Source: an uncultured Oscillospiraceae bacterium | Lineage (GTDB): Bacteria; Bacillota; Clostridia; Oscillospirales; Oscillospiraceae | Direction: 5' to 3' | DNA length: 56,213 nt | NCBI GenBank assembly: GCA_947629755.1 | Contig: CANREY010000002.1 | Coordinates: 1 to 56,213 of the forward strand | Part shown: positions 48,524-56,069 of the stretch, piece by piece | Layout: every line of letters starts with the position of its first letter | Position numbering within the stretch: the first letter of the stretch is position 1 | The notes under the pieces: generated by a model | Databases searched by the model: none | What the model saw: only the letters and a program-made list of their open reading frames with translations | What the model was told of the DNA's origin: nothing | Program-made: the position numbers and the translations under genes

Positions 48524-48820
48524 ATGTCGGTAAGTTTCAAAAACCGTGACAGGGTCTTACAGCTTGGCATAGTTATCGGAATGCTGCGGAGAATGCGCGG
48601 CATGTCTCAGGAACAGCTTGCCGAGAAAGCGGGGATAAGCCGCGCCCACCTGAGCACTATCGAGGCGCCGAATATGGTTACAGGCATGTCGATGGACACA
48701 TTTTTCAACCTCGCGGACGCCCTTGACGTAGACGCCGCCGACCTCATCAAAGCCTCCGTATTTCCCGACAGTATAATCAAAAGCATAAGCGGCACCAGCG
48801 AACCTCCCCACAACCCCTGA
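48524..48820 (+). CDS. XRE-family transcriptional regulator
   Basis: This 98-residue protein has an N-terminal Cro/C1-type helix-turn-helix (LGIVIGMLRRMRGMSQEQLAEKAGISRAHLSTIEAPNM). It is followed by the usual third-to-fifth helices (MSMDTFFNLADALDVDAADLIKAS) and a short tail. It lacks a sensor domain. The ATG has AAAGGCGG before it. The gene stands alone between two 221-bp direct repeats and shows a different, more A+T-rich promoter region, which hints that it came in as a unit. Its target is unknown; the small secreted peptide gene to the left is the nearest candidate. Confidence 0.9.
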   Translation: MSVSFKNRDRVLQLGIVIGMLRRMRGMSQEQLAEKAGISRAHLSTIEAPNMVTGMSMDTFFNLADALDVDAADLIKASVFPDSIIKSISGTSEPPHNP

Positions 48821-48840
48821 GGTCCCATAAATTCCACTAA

Positions 48841-48871
48841 AAAACGGACGGGTCGATCCCGTCCGTTTTCT
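48841..48871 (+). terminator. Terminator after the XRE gene
   Basis: AAAACGGACGGG / CCCGTCCGTTTT stem followed by CTCGTCC. The A-tract on one side and T-tract on the other allow use in both directions. Confidence 0.75.
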
Positions 48872-48942
48872 CGTCCCCTCGTCCCCGCCGCGCGGGCCCC
48901 CTTGGCTCCTCCTCATAGGAGGAGCTGTCACCGCAGTGACTG

Positions 48943-49163
48943 AGGAAGCGAGGCCACCGTATCAGCACAATCTTTCTATCGGAGATGCCGGCAAACTCCT
49001 TCGGCCTCGCTTCCCCCCTACCCCCCTCCTACGAGGAGGGGGCACTTTTATGCAGTTGCGCCTTCGGCGCTTATCTGAATACGGGAGGGTTTAGGACCCT
49101 CCCCTACGCCAATTATTGAAGAATCTCCCAATCCCCCGTAGGGGCGGGTTCTAAACCCGCCCG
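48943..49163. repeat. 221-bp direct repeat, right copy
   Basis: Same length and order as the left copy at 47821-48041. The two differ at scattered single bases (for example GGAGGTGCC against GGAGATGCC). The right copy is followed by other G+C-rich hairpins up to the DUF1622 gene; no gene is seen in 48872-49358. Confidence 0.8.
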
Positions 49164-49358
49164 TCCCCCGTCCCGCCCGCAGGCGAAAAGCCTCCCCCAG
49201 TTCGTGGGGAGGACAGCCGCGAAGCGGCAGGAGAGGTCCCGCCCATCTCTCCGGGAGGGACGGGCCGCCGTGTCGCAACCAAAAAGGACCGCGAGCATGA
49301 GCCGCAAGCGCTCTCTCACAGTCCTTTTTTAAAGCTTATTTTGATATTACATGTCCCC

Positions 49359-49697
49359 CTACTTCTTCGGCGGCAGTATGCCCTCCTCCTGCTCCATGTG
49401 GATTATCTCCCAGTGTATGAGGAAGGTGAGGGCGGCGCGAAGGGCGATGATGCAGGCGACGATGGCGATCTCGTGGAAGGTCTGGACCACCACGGTGCGA
49501 AGTATCTCGCCGCCCAGCTTGAAGCTCAGGGCCGTGGCCATGCCGCGGGCCAAGTCCAAGCGTATGTGGGCGCTCCTTTTGAATATGCCGATAAGGGCGT
49601 GGACGCCGGAGAGGATAAGTATAATGACGCCCACGTACTCAAAAAGCAGTATGCCCCAGGAGATTATGTCCTTTAAAAGTTCTTCCGCGAAGTGCAT
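49359..49697 (-). CDS. DUF1622 membrane protein
   Basis: This 112-residue protein has three membrane segments: IISWGILLFEYVGVIILILSGVHALIGIF, TVVVQTFHEIAIVACIIALRAALTFLI, and the region between (LARGMATALSFKLGGEILRTVV). This matches the DUF1622 family of small integral proteins with no known function (the ARGxxxALxFxLxGEILRT pattern). It lies 24 bp after an MscS-type channel gene on the same strand, so it may be an accessory to that channel or to metA-linked stress response; this is inference. Confidence 0.8.
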   Translation of the reverse strand: MHFAEELLKDIISWGILLFEYVGVIILILSGVHALIGIFKRSAHIRLDLARGMATALSFKLGGEILRTVVVQTFHEIAIVACIIALRAALTFLIHWEIIHMEQEEGILPPKK

Positions 49698-49721
49698 TTT
49701 CCGTCCTCCTTTGTGTTTTCG

Positions 49722-50528
49722 TCACTTGTCGATATGTACGTTGAGGTGGGGGTAGGTCATGCGCACGCCGTCCTCCTCAAAGGTGGTCCTGATGTTCTCC
49801 ATGAGGGAGCACTTGGCGGCGAAAAATCTCGGCGTCTTGGCCCAGACCTGTACCATGTATGTAATGGCCGAGTCGCCGTACTCCTTCACGGCGATGAAGG
49901 GCTCCGGGTCCTCTACAAGTCCGTCGGTCATGCCTATGGCTCTTGACACGGCCCGCTTTACGGCGGTGGTGGTGTCGTCGTAGGAGGCGGAGATGTCGAT
50001 GTCCACACGGCGTATCTCGTAGGCGGTGAAGTTCTCCACCTTGCTGTCGGCCACGGTGGAGTTGGGTATGTGGACCTCCCGGCCGTCGGGCATTTTAAGT
50101 ATGGTGTAGAAAAGCCCCACGGACTGGACCGTGCCGGCGGTGCCGCCGATGTCCACCCAGTCGCCGGCAGAGAAGGGGTGGGTGCCGAGAATGGTGATGC
50201 CGGAAAAGAGGTTCGTCAGGATATTCTGTACGGACAGCGACAACGCAAGGCCCGCCACGCTGACGATGGCCACTAAGCTCGTCATGGGTATGCCCAGCTT
50301 GTCCGCCACGATGAGCACCACGAATACCCACAGCACCACGCCCATGGCGGCCTTCAAAAAGCCCTTTATGCTGTCCTCAAGACGGCTTTTGTCCATGGCC
50401 CGGTTAAATAGCCGCATGAGGAGCCTGCGGACCACCACGCAGACGACCAAAAGCACGACCACCGAGAGAAGGTTGAAAAGGGAGAAGCTCCCCAAGTGTA
50501 TGGCTTCGAGCTTGTCAAAAAATTTCAT
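49722..50528 (-). CDS. MscS-family small-conductance mechanosensitive channel
   Basis: This 268-residue protein has three membrane segments (FSLFNLLSVVVLLVVCVVVRRLLM, AAMGVVLWVFVVLIVADKLG, and the pore helix VAIVSVAGLALSLSVQNILTNLFSGITILGTHPF). The beta domain then follows (GDWVDIGGTAGTVQSVGLFYTIL, REVHIPNSTVADSKVENFT). The Gly/Ala-rich pore helix and GDWV motif are diagnostic. It opens on membrane tension to release solutes. Its ATG overlaps the metA stop by one base (TGATG), so it is coupled to metA. Confidence 0.93.
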   Translation of the reverse strand: MKFFDKLEAIHLGSFSLFNLLSVVVLLVVCVVVRRLLMRLFNRAMDKSRLEDSIKGFLKAAMGVVLWVFVVLIVADKLGIPMTSLVAIVSVAGLALSLSVQNILTNLFSGITILGTHPFSAGDWVDIGGTAGTVQSVGLFYTILKMPDGREVHIPNSTVADSKVENFTAYEIRRVDIDISASYDDTTTAVKRAVSRAIGMTDGLVEDPEPFIAVKEYGDSAITYMVQVWAKTPRFFAAKCSLMENIRTTFEEDGVRMTYPHLNVHIDK

Positions 50529-51454
50529 CAGTTGTCCTCCGTTATCTCCATAAGGTCGTAGGGCGTGCCCTGATAGACGAAGTGGTTTATCCAGTTGGAG
50601 TAGAGAAGGTTGGCGTGTCCCCTCCAGCGGACGACTGGCTCCTTTGTGGGGTCGTCGCCGGGGAAGTAGTTTTTCGGCACCTCGATGGGCAGGCCCTGAT
50701 TGAGGTCCCGGAAATACTCGTTTTTAAGGGTGTCGGGGTCGTACTCCGAGTGGCCTGTGACGAACACCTGACGGCCGCCCTTGGTGCACATGACGTAGAC
50801 ACCCGCCTCGTCGGAGGAGGCCAGTATCTTCACGCCGGGTATCCTCTCCACGTCCTCACGGAGAACGGTGGTGTGCCGGGAGTGGGGGGCGTAGAAAACG
50901 TCGTCAAAGCCCCGCATGAGTATGGACTTTTTGTAGTCCACATGGTGGGGGAACACGCCGAAAAGCTTCTTGTCGAGAGGATATTTTTTTATCCCGTAGT
51001 GGTAATATAGCCCCGCCTGAGCGCCCCAGCAGATGTGGAAGGTGGAGTATACGTTCCTCTTGCTCCACTCCATTATCCGGCAGAGCTCCGGCCAGTAGTC
51101 CACCTCCTCAAACTCCAGCTTCTCCACCGGCGCGCCGGTAATGACAAGGCCGTCGAAGCGCTGGTCCCGGACCTCATCGAAGGTCTTGTAGAAGGCCAGC
51201 ATGTGCTCCTGAGTCTCGTGGGTGGCCTTGTGGGTGCTGGTCTGGAGGAGCGTAAGCTCCACCTGGAGCGGTGTGTTGCCAAGAAGCCTCGCCATCTGTG
51301 TCTCGGTGGCTATCTTCGTGGGCATGAGGTTCAACAGGGCAATGCGCAGGGGGCGTATGTCCTGGGTCACGGCACGGGTCTCAGGTATGACGAAAATATT
51401 CTCGTCGTGGAGCGTCTGGGTCGCGGGGAGCTCGTTGGGAATTTTAATAGGCAT
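50528..51454 (-). CDS. metA: Homoserine O-acetyltransferase (MetA family)
   Basis: This 308-residue protein is of the MetA fold. The Cys nucleophile is in [15 protein letters not shown] (about residue 142), and the His and Glu are in [13 protein letters not shown] (about residues 235-237). In [15 protein letters not shown] the residue after PV is Glu, the form that favours acetyl-CoA; the succinyl-specific form has Gly there. It should therefore make O-acetyl-L-homoserine, the substrate of the MetY encoded at 2.8 kb. The ATG at 51454 follows TTGGGGGTAAG. It is first in metA-mscS-DUF1622. Confidence 0.93.
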   Translation of the reverse strand: MPIKIPNELPATQTLHDENIFVIPETRAVTQDIRPLRIALLNLMPTKIATETQMARLLGNTPLQVELTLLQTSTHKATHETQEHMLAFYKTFDEVRDQRFDGLVITGAPVEKLEFEEVDYWPELCRIMEWSKRNVYSTFHICWGAQAGLYYHYGIKKYPLDKKLFGVFPHHVDYKKSILMRGFDDVFYAPHSRHTTVLREDVERIPGVKILASSDEAGVYVMCTKGGRQVFVTGHSEYDPDTLKNEYFRDLNQGLPIEVPKNYFPGDDPTKEPVVRWRGHANLLYSNWINHFVYQGTPYDLMEITEDN

Positions 51455-51811
51455 CTTCTTACCCCCAAGGTGACGAAATAAAGTAGGGAAATTTTTTACG
51501 TTTCGGAAATAATACAAATTGTGAATAAGAAATAAAATTTACATCATTATTTAAGATGTTGCTTTAATAAATTATAAGCTTTTTCCCTCCGGTTTGCAAG
51601 TCCGACGGCAAAAATCTGCGTGAAAATTGGAAAAAAAGGGCGATGTTTCAAGAAATATCCAATAAAATTCCAGCGAATCGCCTAAAAAATTGAAAGCTTT
51701 AATTCATTTTATACATTTTTGGTCAAAAAATGAAAAAAATCGACCAACATCATTGACAAATAATTATAAAATGTTACAATTACTACAAGAACACCGAACG
51801 GAGGGGATACC
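51455..51811. promoter_or_regulatory. A+T-rich divergent control region of metA and the AbrB-like gene
   Basis: No gene or known riboswitch (S-box, T-box) is seen. On the plus strand TTGACA (51753-51758) and TACAAT (51775-51780), 16 bp apart, serve the AbrB-like gene. On the minus strand a TATTAT at 51509-51514, after TG, is a possible metA -10. An inverted repeat GGCGAT...ATCGCC (about 51639-51684) and a TTGGTC...GACCAA pair (about 51718-51747) may bind regulators. Confidence 0.5.
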
Positions 51812-52054
51812 ATGAAATCAACAGGCATTGTTAGAAAGGTTGACGAACTCGGAAGGATCGTCATACCCATCGAACTCAGACGGACCCTTGACATTGCTGA
51901 AAAGGATTCCCTTGAGATTTTCGTGGAGGGCGAGAAGATAGTCCTCGCGAAGTACGAGGATTCCTGCATTTTCTGCGGAAAAACCAAGAATGTCAGCACT
52001 CACAAGGGGAAGAACATCTGTGATTCCTGCCTTGAGGAGCTCAGGCAGGCGTAA
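51812..52054 (+). CDS. AbrB-family transition-state-type regulator with C-terminal zinc ribbon
   Basis: This 80-residue protein has the AbrB/MazE swapped-hairpin domain (MKSTGIVRKVDELGRIVIPIELRRTLDIAEKDSLEIFVEGEKIVLAKY). A short CIFCGKTKNVSTHKGKNICDSCLEEL module with two CxxC knuckles then probably binds zinc. AbrB proteins bind A+T-rich DNA as tetramers and repress many genes during growth. It is very like AbrB/Abh of Clostridia in the first 50 residues. GGAGGGGATACC precedes the ATG. It is divergent from metA and followed by a terminator. Confidence 0.92.
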   Translation: MKSTGIVRKVDELGRIVIPIELRRTLDIAEKDSLEIFVEGEKIVLAKYEDSCIFCGKTKNVSTHKGKNICDSCLEELRQA

Positions 52055-52062
52055 ACGGGAGG

Positions 52063-52093
52063 AAACGGCTCGCCATCGGCGGGCCGTTTTTTT
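52063..52093 (+). terminator. Terminator after the AbrB-like gene
   Basis: AACGGCTCGCC / GGCGGGCCGTT stem followed by TTTTTTT. Confidence 0.85.
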
Positions 52094-52220
52094 GTGCCCG
52101 CAATGAATAAATTGATTCAATAAAGCTAAAGGAAAACTGGAAAATTGGCAAAATAATTAAATTCAATAATTTACAAGACTTCCTGCAAAAATGAATAAAT
52201 TGCTGAAGTATTAAAATTTA

Positions 52221-53048
52221 TTACGATAAATCCAAAAGTCCGTCGTAAATGACGTTGCGCGATACGCCGGTGCGCTGGGAGGCCCTCTTGGCCGCGTCCC
52301 TGTTGCTCATGCCGGAGGCTCTGAGCTCAAGGGCCATTTTTATGGCCTCCTCGGCGGTGACGGCGGAGCCTTTATCCGAAGCGCCCTCCAAGACGAGGAC
52401 GAACTCCCCCTTGGGGGCGTTTTCCGCGTAATACTCAATGGCGGCGGATAGAGTGGTGCGGTAAGTCTCCTCATAGATCTTCGTAAGCTCCCGGCACAGC
52501 GTCACCCGCCGGTCGCCCAGTACCTCCAGCATGTCCCGGAGGGTGGCCATGAGCTTGTGGGGGGCCTCGTAAAATATCATGGTGCGCTTTTCGCCACGCA
52601 GAGAGTCAAGGTGCTCGAAGCGGGCGTTTTTATTCACCGCCAAAAATCCCTCGAATGTGAAGCGCCCGGTGGGCAGCGCCGACAGGGCCAGCGCGGAGAC
52701 GAGAGCGCTGGGACCGGGTACGACGCGCACGTCGACGCCGTTCTCCGCGCACAGCCTGATGAGGTCCTCGCCGGGGTCGGATATGGCCGGCATACCCGCG
52801 TCGGTGACAAGGGCGCAGGTCTCCCCGGCAATGAGCCGGGCGATTATCCGCTCGCCGCTCTCGGCCCGGTTGTGCTCGTAGTAGCTCACCAGCGGCTTTT
52901 TTATTTCAAAGTGGTTGAGGAGCTTCAGCGTCACTCTGGTGTCCTCGGCGGCGATGAAGTCCACGGTTTTCAATGTCTCTATCGCCCTTGGGGACAGGTC
53001 CGCTAAATTTCCGATGGGCGTGCCCACAAGATAAAGTGTTCCGGCCAT
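52221..53048 (-). CDS. rsmI: 16S rRNA (cytidine(1402)-2'-O)-methyltransferase
   Basis: This 275-residue protein is RsmI, of the tetrapyrrole-methylase fold, which methylates C1402 in the 16S rRNA decoding centre. It begins MAGTLYLVGTPIGNLADLSPRAIETLKTVDFIAAEDTR. The SAM-binding loop is LVTDAGMPAISDPGEDLI (about residue 80). VVPGPSALVSALALSALPTGRFTFEGFL follows, then the C-terminal helix domain. The length is normal. GGAGAG precedes the ATG. It follows the methyltransferase gene at 53.1 kb by 15 bp, a common neighbourhood. Confidence 0.97.
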   Translation of the reverse strand: MAGTLYLVGTPIGNLADLSPRAIETLKTVDFIAAEDTRVTLKLLNHFEIKKPLVSYYEHNRAESGERIIARLIAGETCALVTDAGMPAISDPGEDLIRLCAENGVDVRVVPGPSALVSALALSALPTGRFTFEGFLAVNKNARFEHLDSLRGEKRTMIFYEAPHKLMATLRDMLEVLGDRRVTLCRELTKIYEETYRTTLSAAIEYYAENAPKGEFVLVLEGASDKGSAVTAEEAIKMALELRASGMSNRDAAKRASQRTGVSRNVIYDGLLDLS

Positions 53049-53063
53049 AATCTCTCCGTAGCT

Positions 53064-53774
53064 TCAGCTTAAATGATATATCCTTTTCACCTCGCCGGCG
53101 TCCGTGCCGTCGGGGTTTTTAAGTACGAGTACGGGCTCCACCCGAAGCCCCGGCCTTCCGCCCCGGCGGAGCTCCAGAAGGGCGACCGACGGCGGCAGGT
53201 CAAGGCGGGCTTGGACGAGGCGGAGCCTTTTGGGCTCAAGGCCGTATTCCGAAAATACCCGCATGGCCTCGGCTATTCGCTCCGCGGGGTAGACCGCCGC
53301 CAGCCTCCCGCCGTCCCCCAAAAGCCGGGAGGCGGTACCGGCCAGCTCCGTAAGAGAGCATGTCCGCTCCTGACGGGCGTTCTGGCGCTCCTTTTCCGGC
53401 GATGTGCCGGAGCTCACGGGGTAGTAGGGGGGATTTGAGACGATGAGCTGATATTTCCCCACCTCGATCTCCCGAAGGGAGCGCAGGTCCCGGTTCAGGA
53501 CCCGAAGTCGGCCGGAAAGTCCGTTCAGCTCCACGTTGCGCCGGGCAAGCTCCGCCGCGGCGGGGTCCAGCTCCACCATGTCCACGTTTATTTTCGCGGA
53601 TCTCTCCGCCAGAATGAGGCCGATGAGGCCGGAGCCGCAGCCGAAGTCCGCGCACCGTGTCACGCCGGAGAGGGAGGGGAAATTGGCGATAAGCACGCTG
53701 TCGGTGGTGACGGGCTCGGCCGCCGGAGATACCTCCATCACCGGCCCACCGGGCCAGAGCGCAAAGCTATCCAT
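53064..53774 (-). CDS. tRNA1(Val) (adenine(37)-N6)-methyltransferase-like protein
   Basis: This 236-residue class I SAM methyltransferase has ADFGCGSGLIGLILAER (SAM motif I, about residues 42-58), DMVELDPAAAELARRNVELNG (motif II) and the adenine-N6 signature LIVSNPPYYPVSS (about residues 111-123). The start DSFALWPGG and the YHLS end match the YfiC/TrmN6 family of Firmicutes, often paired with rsmI as here. The exact target base is by analogy. A TTGCTT-17-TATAAT promoter is just upstream, and AAGGGGGACAAGGGA precedes the ATG. Confidence 0.9.
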   Translation of the reverse strand: MDSFALWPGGPVMEVSPAAEPVTTDSVLIANFPSLSGVTRCADFGCGSGLIGLILAERSAKINVDMVELDPAAAELARRNVELNGLSGRLRVLNRDLRSLREIEVGKYQLIVSNPPYYPVSSGTSPEKERQNARQERTCSLTELAGTASRLLGDGGRLAAVYPAERIAEAMRVFSEYGLEPKRLRLVQARLDLPPSVALLELRRGGRPGLRVEPVLVLKNPDGTDAGEVKRIYHLS

Positions 53775-53797
53775 TCCCTTGTCCCCCTTTTTTACCG

Positions 53798-53826
53798 ATT
53801 ATAGCGCAAAATTATAGAAAAAGCAA
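53798..53826 (-). promoter_or_regulatory. Promoter of the methyltransferase-rsmI pair
   Basis: TTGCTT and TATAAT are 17 bp apart on the minus strand. The -35 box overlaps the terminator of the serpin transcript. Confidence 0.75.
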
Positions 53827-53852
53827 CAGCCCCCGGATATTCTCCGGGAGCT
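53824..53852 (-). terminator. Terminator of the sigma factor-serpin operon
   Basis: AGCTCCCGGA / TCCGGGGGCT stem (minus strand) followed by GTTGCTTTTTC. Confidence 0.7.
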
Positions 53853-53882
53853 GAAGTTGCGGTAACGGTAATTTTATGATTT

Positions 53883-55220
53883 TTATTTTCCTATATCCCT
53901 GACGACGCCCATAAACAGGGGGGTCAGGGTGGCGGTGTCCACTATCGCGAAGATGAAGGGGCGGTCAAGGTAGACGCTTACCTGCTTTACAGGGTCAAGC
54001 GGAGCAGCCCCGTTCGTCATCTCCACGCTTGTGACGGCCCCGGCGCGGGTGCCCCTCTCGCCCACCTCGATAAAGGTCTTGTGGAGAACGCGGGAGATGA
54101 AAAGGTTCGCGTCATTCCTCCCCCGGCCCATGCCGGTGAAGTCAGCGGCGGCGATGTCAAAGGCGGAGGGCATACCGAGGGATATGAGGGTGTCGGCCAG
54201 CTCATAGTCGCGCTCAAGCTCAAACTTCGGTATCCCCGTCGTGCCATTTGCCCAGCCGGCGGAGGTCAAAAGGCCCCGGAGCTTCTCGCCGGTGAGGGAG
54301 GCAAGATAATCGTCCACGGAAACGCCCGCGTCCGGCAGTATGGCGGCGAAGGCACAGCCGTTTTTGTAGTGCTTCAAAAAGCCCTGAGCACAGTCGTCGG
54401 AGAAGTAGTCCTCCACGGAGCTGTACATCATTTTGACCTCTCGCCTGTCACCGTCGTCGGTGGTGAAGACGGCGCTGTGGATCTTGTCCTCCGTCTTGTA
54501 GGGGTAGGTCCACTCCGCCTCAAAGCTCAAGGCGTTCACAAGGTACATGACGGCCTCGTCCGGTATGCGGTCAAGGAGCTTGTCAATCATGCCGCCGGTG
54601 TGGGTCTTTGTCCAGTTATTTATGTCCTCCACGGTTTGCTTGTCAAAGGCGGACTTGTAGGCCCCGGCGGAGTAGTAGTCGGCGTTTGCCTGCAAAAATC
54701 CCGGCTCCACGTGTAGTTCCGGGTCGTCCCGGAGCCAGACGGAGTTTGCCATGTGCACGCCGCCATTTAAGCTCTCCCGGTAGGCCCGGAGGTACTTGGC
54801 CAGCGCCTCCGGCTCCGCGCCAAGGACGCGGGACATCTCCTTAAGCGTCTCACCGCGGGCCCCCATGGCCGTCATGCCCAAGGCCGATGCCACGCTCACC
54901 GGGGAGACGAGGCCGTTTTTGCCGCTCAGATCCGCCCTCAAAAGCTCAAGGCCCAGCTCCGCCACGGCGGCGCTCACGTCCTCCGTCAACGCCGAGGGGT
55001 CGGCGGAGGTTTTCGCGCTGTACCCCGCCATCAGGTCCTCCGCCCTCACCGCCGGGGTCCTGCCCGTGAGGTACACGGCAAGTCCGGCAATGACAGCCAG
55101 AGCCGCGGCCACGGCGGTTATACGTGGCCAGACGCGGCGTTTTTTACGGGCTTTCCCGGCGGAGCTTACGAGCTTTTCATCAATAGTGCCGATCCTGTCG
55201 GCCAGTTGTCTTTCAGTCAT
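53883..55220 (-). CDS. Membrane-anchored serpin, probable anti-sigma factor with a serpin outer domain
   Basis: This 445-residue protein starts with about 30 cytosolic residues (MTERQLADRIGTIDEKLVSSAGKARKKRR). One membrane helix follows (VWPRITAVAAALAVIAGLAVYL, about 30-51), then a full serpin domain outside. Serpin landmarks are NGLVSPVSVASALGMTAMGARGETLKEM, YLVNALSFEAEW, and the hinge EVGERGTRAGAVT (388-397) before the reactive loop. The small residues in the hinge agree with an inhibitory serpin. If Thr391 is P14, then P1 is near Gly404. It overlaps the ECF sigma gene by 4 bases. Genes in that position usually encode the anti-sigma factor, so the short N-terminal tail may bind the sigma factor while the serpin senses an outside protease. 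This is inference. Confidence 0.8.
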   Translation of the reverse strand: MTERQLADRIGTIDEKLVSSAGKARKKRRVWPRITAVAAALAVIAGLAVYLTGRTPAVRAEDLMAGYSAKTSADPSALTEDVSAAVAELGLELLRADLSGKNGLVSPVSVASALGMTAMGARGETLKEMSRVLGAEPEALAKYLRAYRESLNGGVHMANSVWLRDDPELHVEPGFLQANADYYSAGAYKSAFDKQTVEDINNWTKTHTGGMIDKLLDRIPDEAVMYLVNALSFEAEWTYPYKTEDKIHSAVFTTDDGDRREVKMMYSSVEDYFSDDCAQGFLKHYKNGCAFAAILPDAGVSVDDYLASLTGEKLRGLLTSAGWANGTTGIPKFELERDYELADTLISLGMPSAFDIAAADFTGMGRGRNDANLFISRVLHKTFIEVGERGTRAGAVTSVEMTNGAAPLDPVKQVSVYLDRPFIFAIVDTATLTPLFMGVVRDIGK

Positions 55221-55774
55221 ATGTCTATTCCCTCCTTCAAAAGCGTCTCGCGAAGTGAGATCCTCAGACGGTAGAGCATGTTGGTCACCTTGGAGACCGA
55301 AAAGCCCGTCCGGCGGGCGATGTGGTCGATGGGGTCAAAATACCAGTACCGCCGCAAAAACACGTATCGCTTCTCCTCCGAAAGTCCCCTCACAAACTCC
55401 CCGATGACCTCCTCAACGCGCCGGTCCTCCAGCTCCGTTTCCGGCGTCTCCCGCCCGGAGACGCACTCCGACAGCTCCTCCAAGGACGAGGTGCAGGCAA
55501 GCCCCCGGCGCTTGGCGGTGAGCTTGTCGTATTTTTTCAGCGACGCGTTCCGTGTAAGCCTCGCCATAAAGGCCCTCAGGGACCGGGGCCGTGTGGGCGG
55601 TATGGCGTTCCACGCGCCAAGGTACGCGTCCTGCACCGCCTCCTCCGCGTCCTCACGGAGACTCAGAATGTTCCCCGCCACATTCCGGCAGAGCCGCCCG
55701 TACTTTGTATCCGTCTCCGAAATCGCCCTGTCGTCCCTCATGTTGTAGAGCCCGATTATCTCCGCGTCCTCCAC
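55217..55774 (-). CDS. ECF-type RNA polymerase sigma factor
   Basis: This 185-residue sigma-70 family protein has region 2 (TKYGRLCRNVAGNILSLREDAEEAVQDAYLGAWNAIPPTRPRSLRAFMARLTRNASLKKYDK) and region 4 with its helix-turn-helix (FVRGLSEEKRYVFLRRYWYFDPIDHIARRTGFSVSKVTNMLYRLRISLRETL). The linker is short, and regions 1 and 3 are missing, as in ECF sigma factors. The start is a GTG with AAGGAGGTGAGAGA before it. Its stop overlaps the serpin gene, so the two are translationally coupled. No clear sigma-A promoter is seen upstream, so it may control itself. Confidence 0.92.
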   Translation of the reverse strand: MEDAEIIGLYNMRDDRAISETDTKYGRLCRNVAGNILSLREDAEEAVQDAYLGAWNAIPPTRPRSLRAFMARLTRNASLKKYDKLTAKRRGLACTSSLEELSECVSGRETPETELEDRRVEEVIGEFVRGLSEEKRYVFLRRYWYFDPIDHIARRTGFSVSKVTNMLYRLRISLRETLLKEGIDI

Positions 55775-55880
55775 TCTCTCACCTCCTTCACCCTATAAGT
55801 ACGCTTTTTGAGGAAAATATCTCAATGATTTCAAAAAATTTCAGAATGTTGACAAGCCCCGGATAAGTGTAAAACCCCAT

Positions 55881-56068
55881 TTCAAACAATTTTCGCGGCG
55901 ACATGCGCGTCGCGAAAATTACCTCTTGTTTTGCGCAGTGTACGGCCCTCCGGGCCGTGCGCGGAGCAAAACGGCAGAAAAATACCGCAAATAGGCCCGC
56001 AGGCCTTTTTGCGGTATTTTTCGCACGTTCCCCTTTGTCGGAAAAGGCCGCAGGCCTTTTCCGACAAC
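55881..56068. mobile_element. MITE-like hairpin repeat, copy C
   Basis: Same order of hairpins as copy A: TTTTCGCG...CGCGAAAA, a GTTTTGCGCAGT...GCGCGGAGCAAAAC stem around ACGGCCCTCCGGGCCGT, GAAAAATACC...GGTATTTTTC and TTGTCGGAAAAGGCC...GGCCTTTTCCGACAA. The left end (CAGC.TGTC) is missing and there is no flanking hairpin duplication, so this copy is either shortened or inserted differently. It ends next to the ferredoxin stop codon and probably supplies that gene's terminator. Confidence 0.7.
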
Positions 56069-56069
56069 T

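Noticed and set aside
47140..49340. CRISPR array
   Set aside because: The repeats are palindromic, irregularly spaced and have no spacer-like units of constant length; no cas gene is in the window.
51455..51811. S-box (SAM-I) riboswitch before metA or metY
   Set aside because: Neither leader contains the GGCAACC / GATGAAACC-type conserved core; only A+T-rich promoter sequence is seen.
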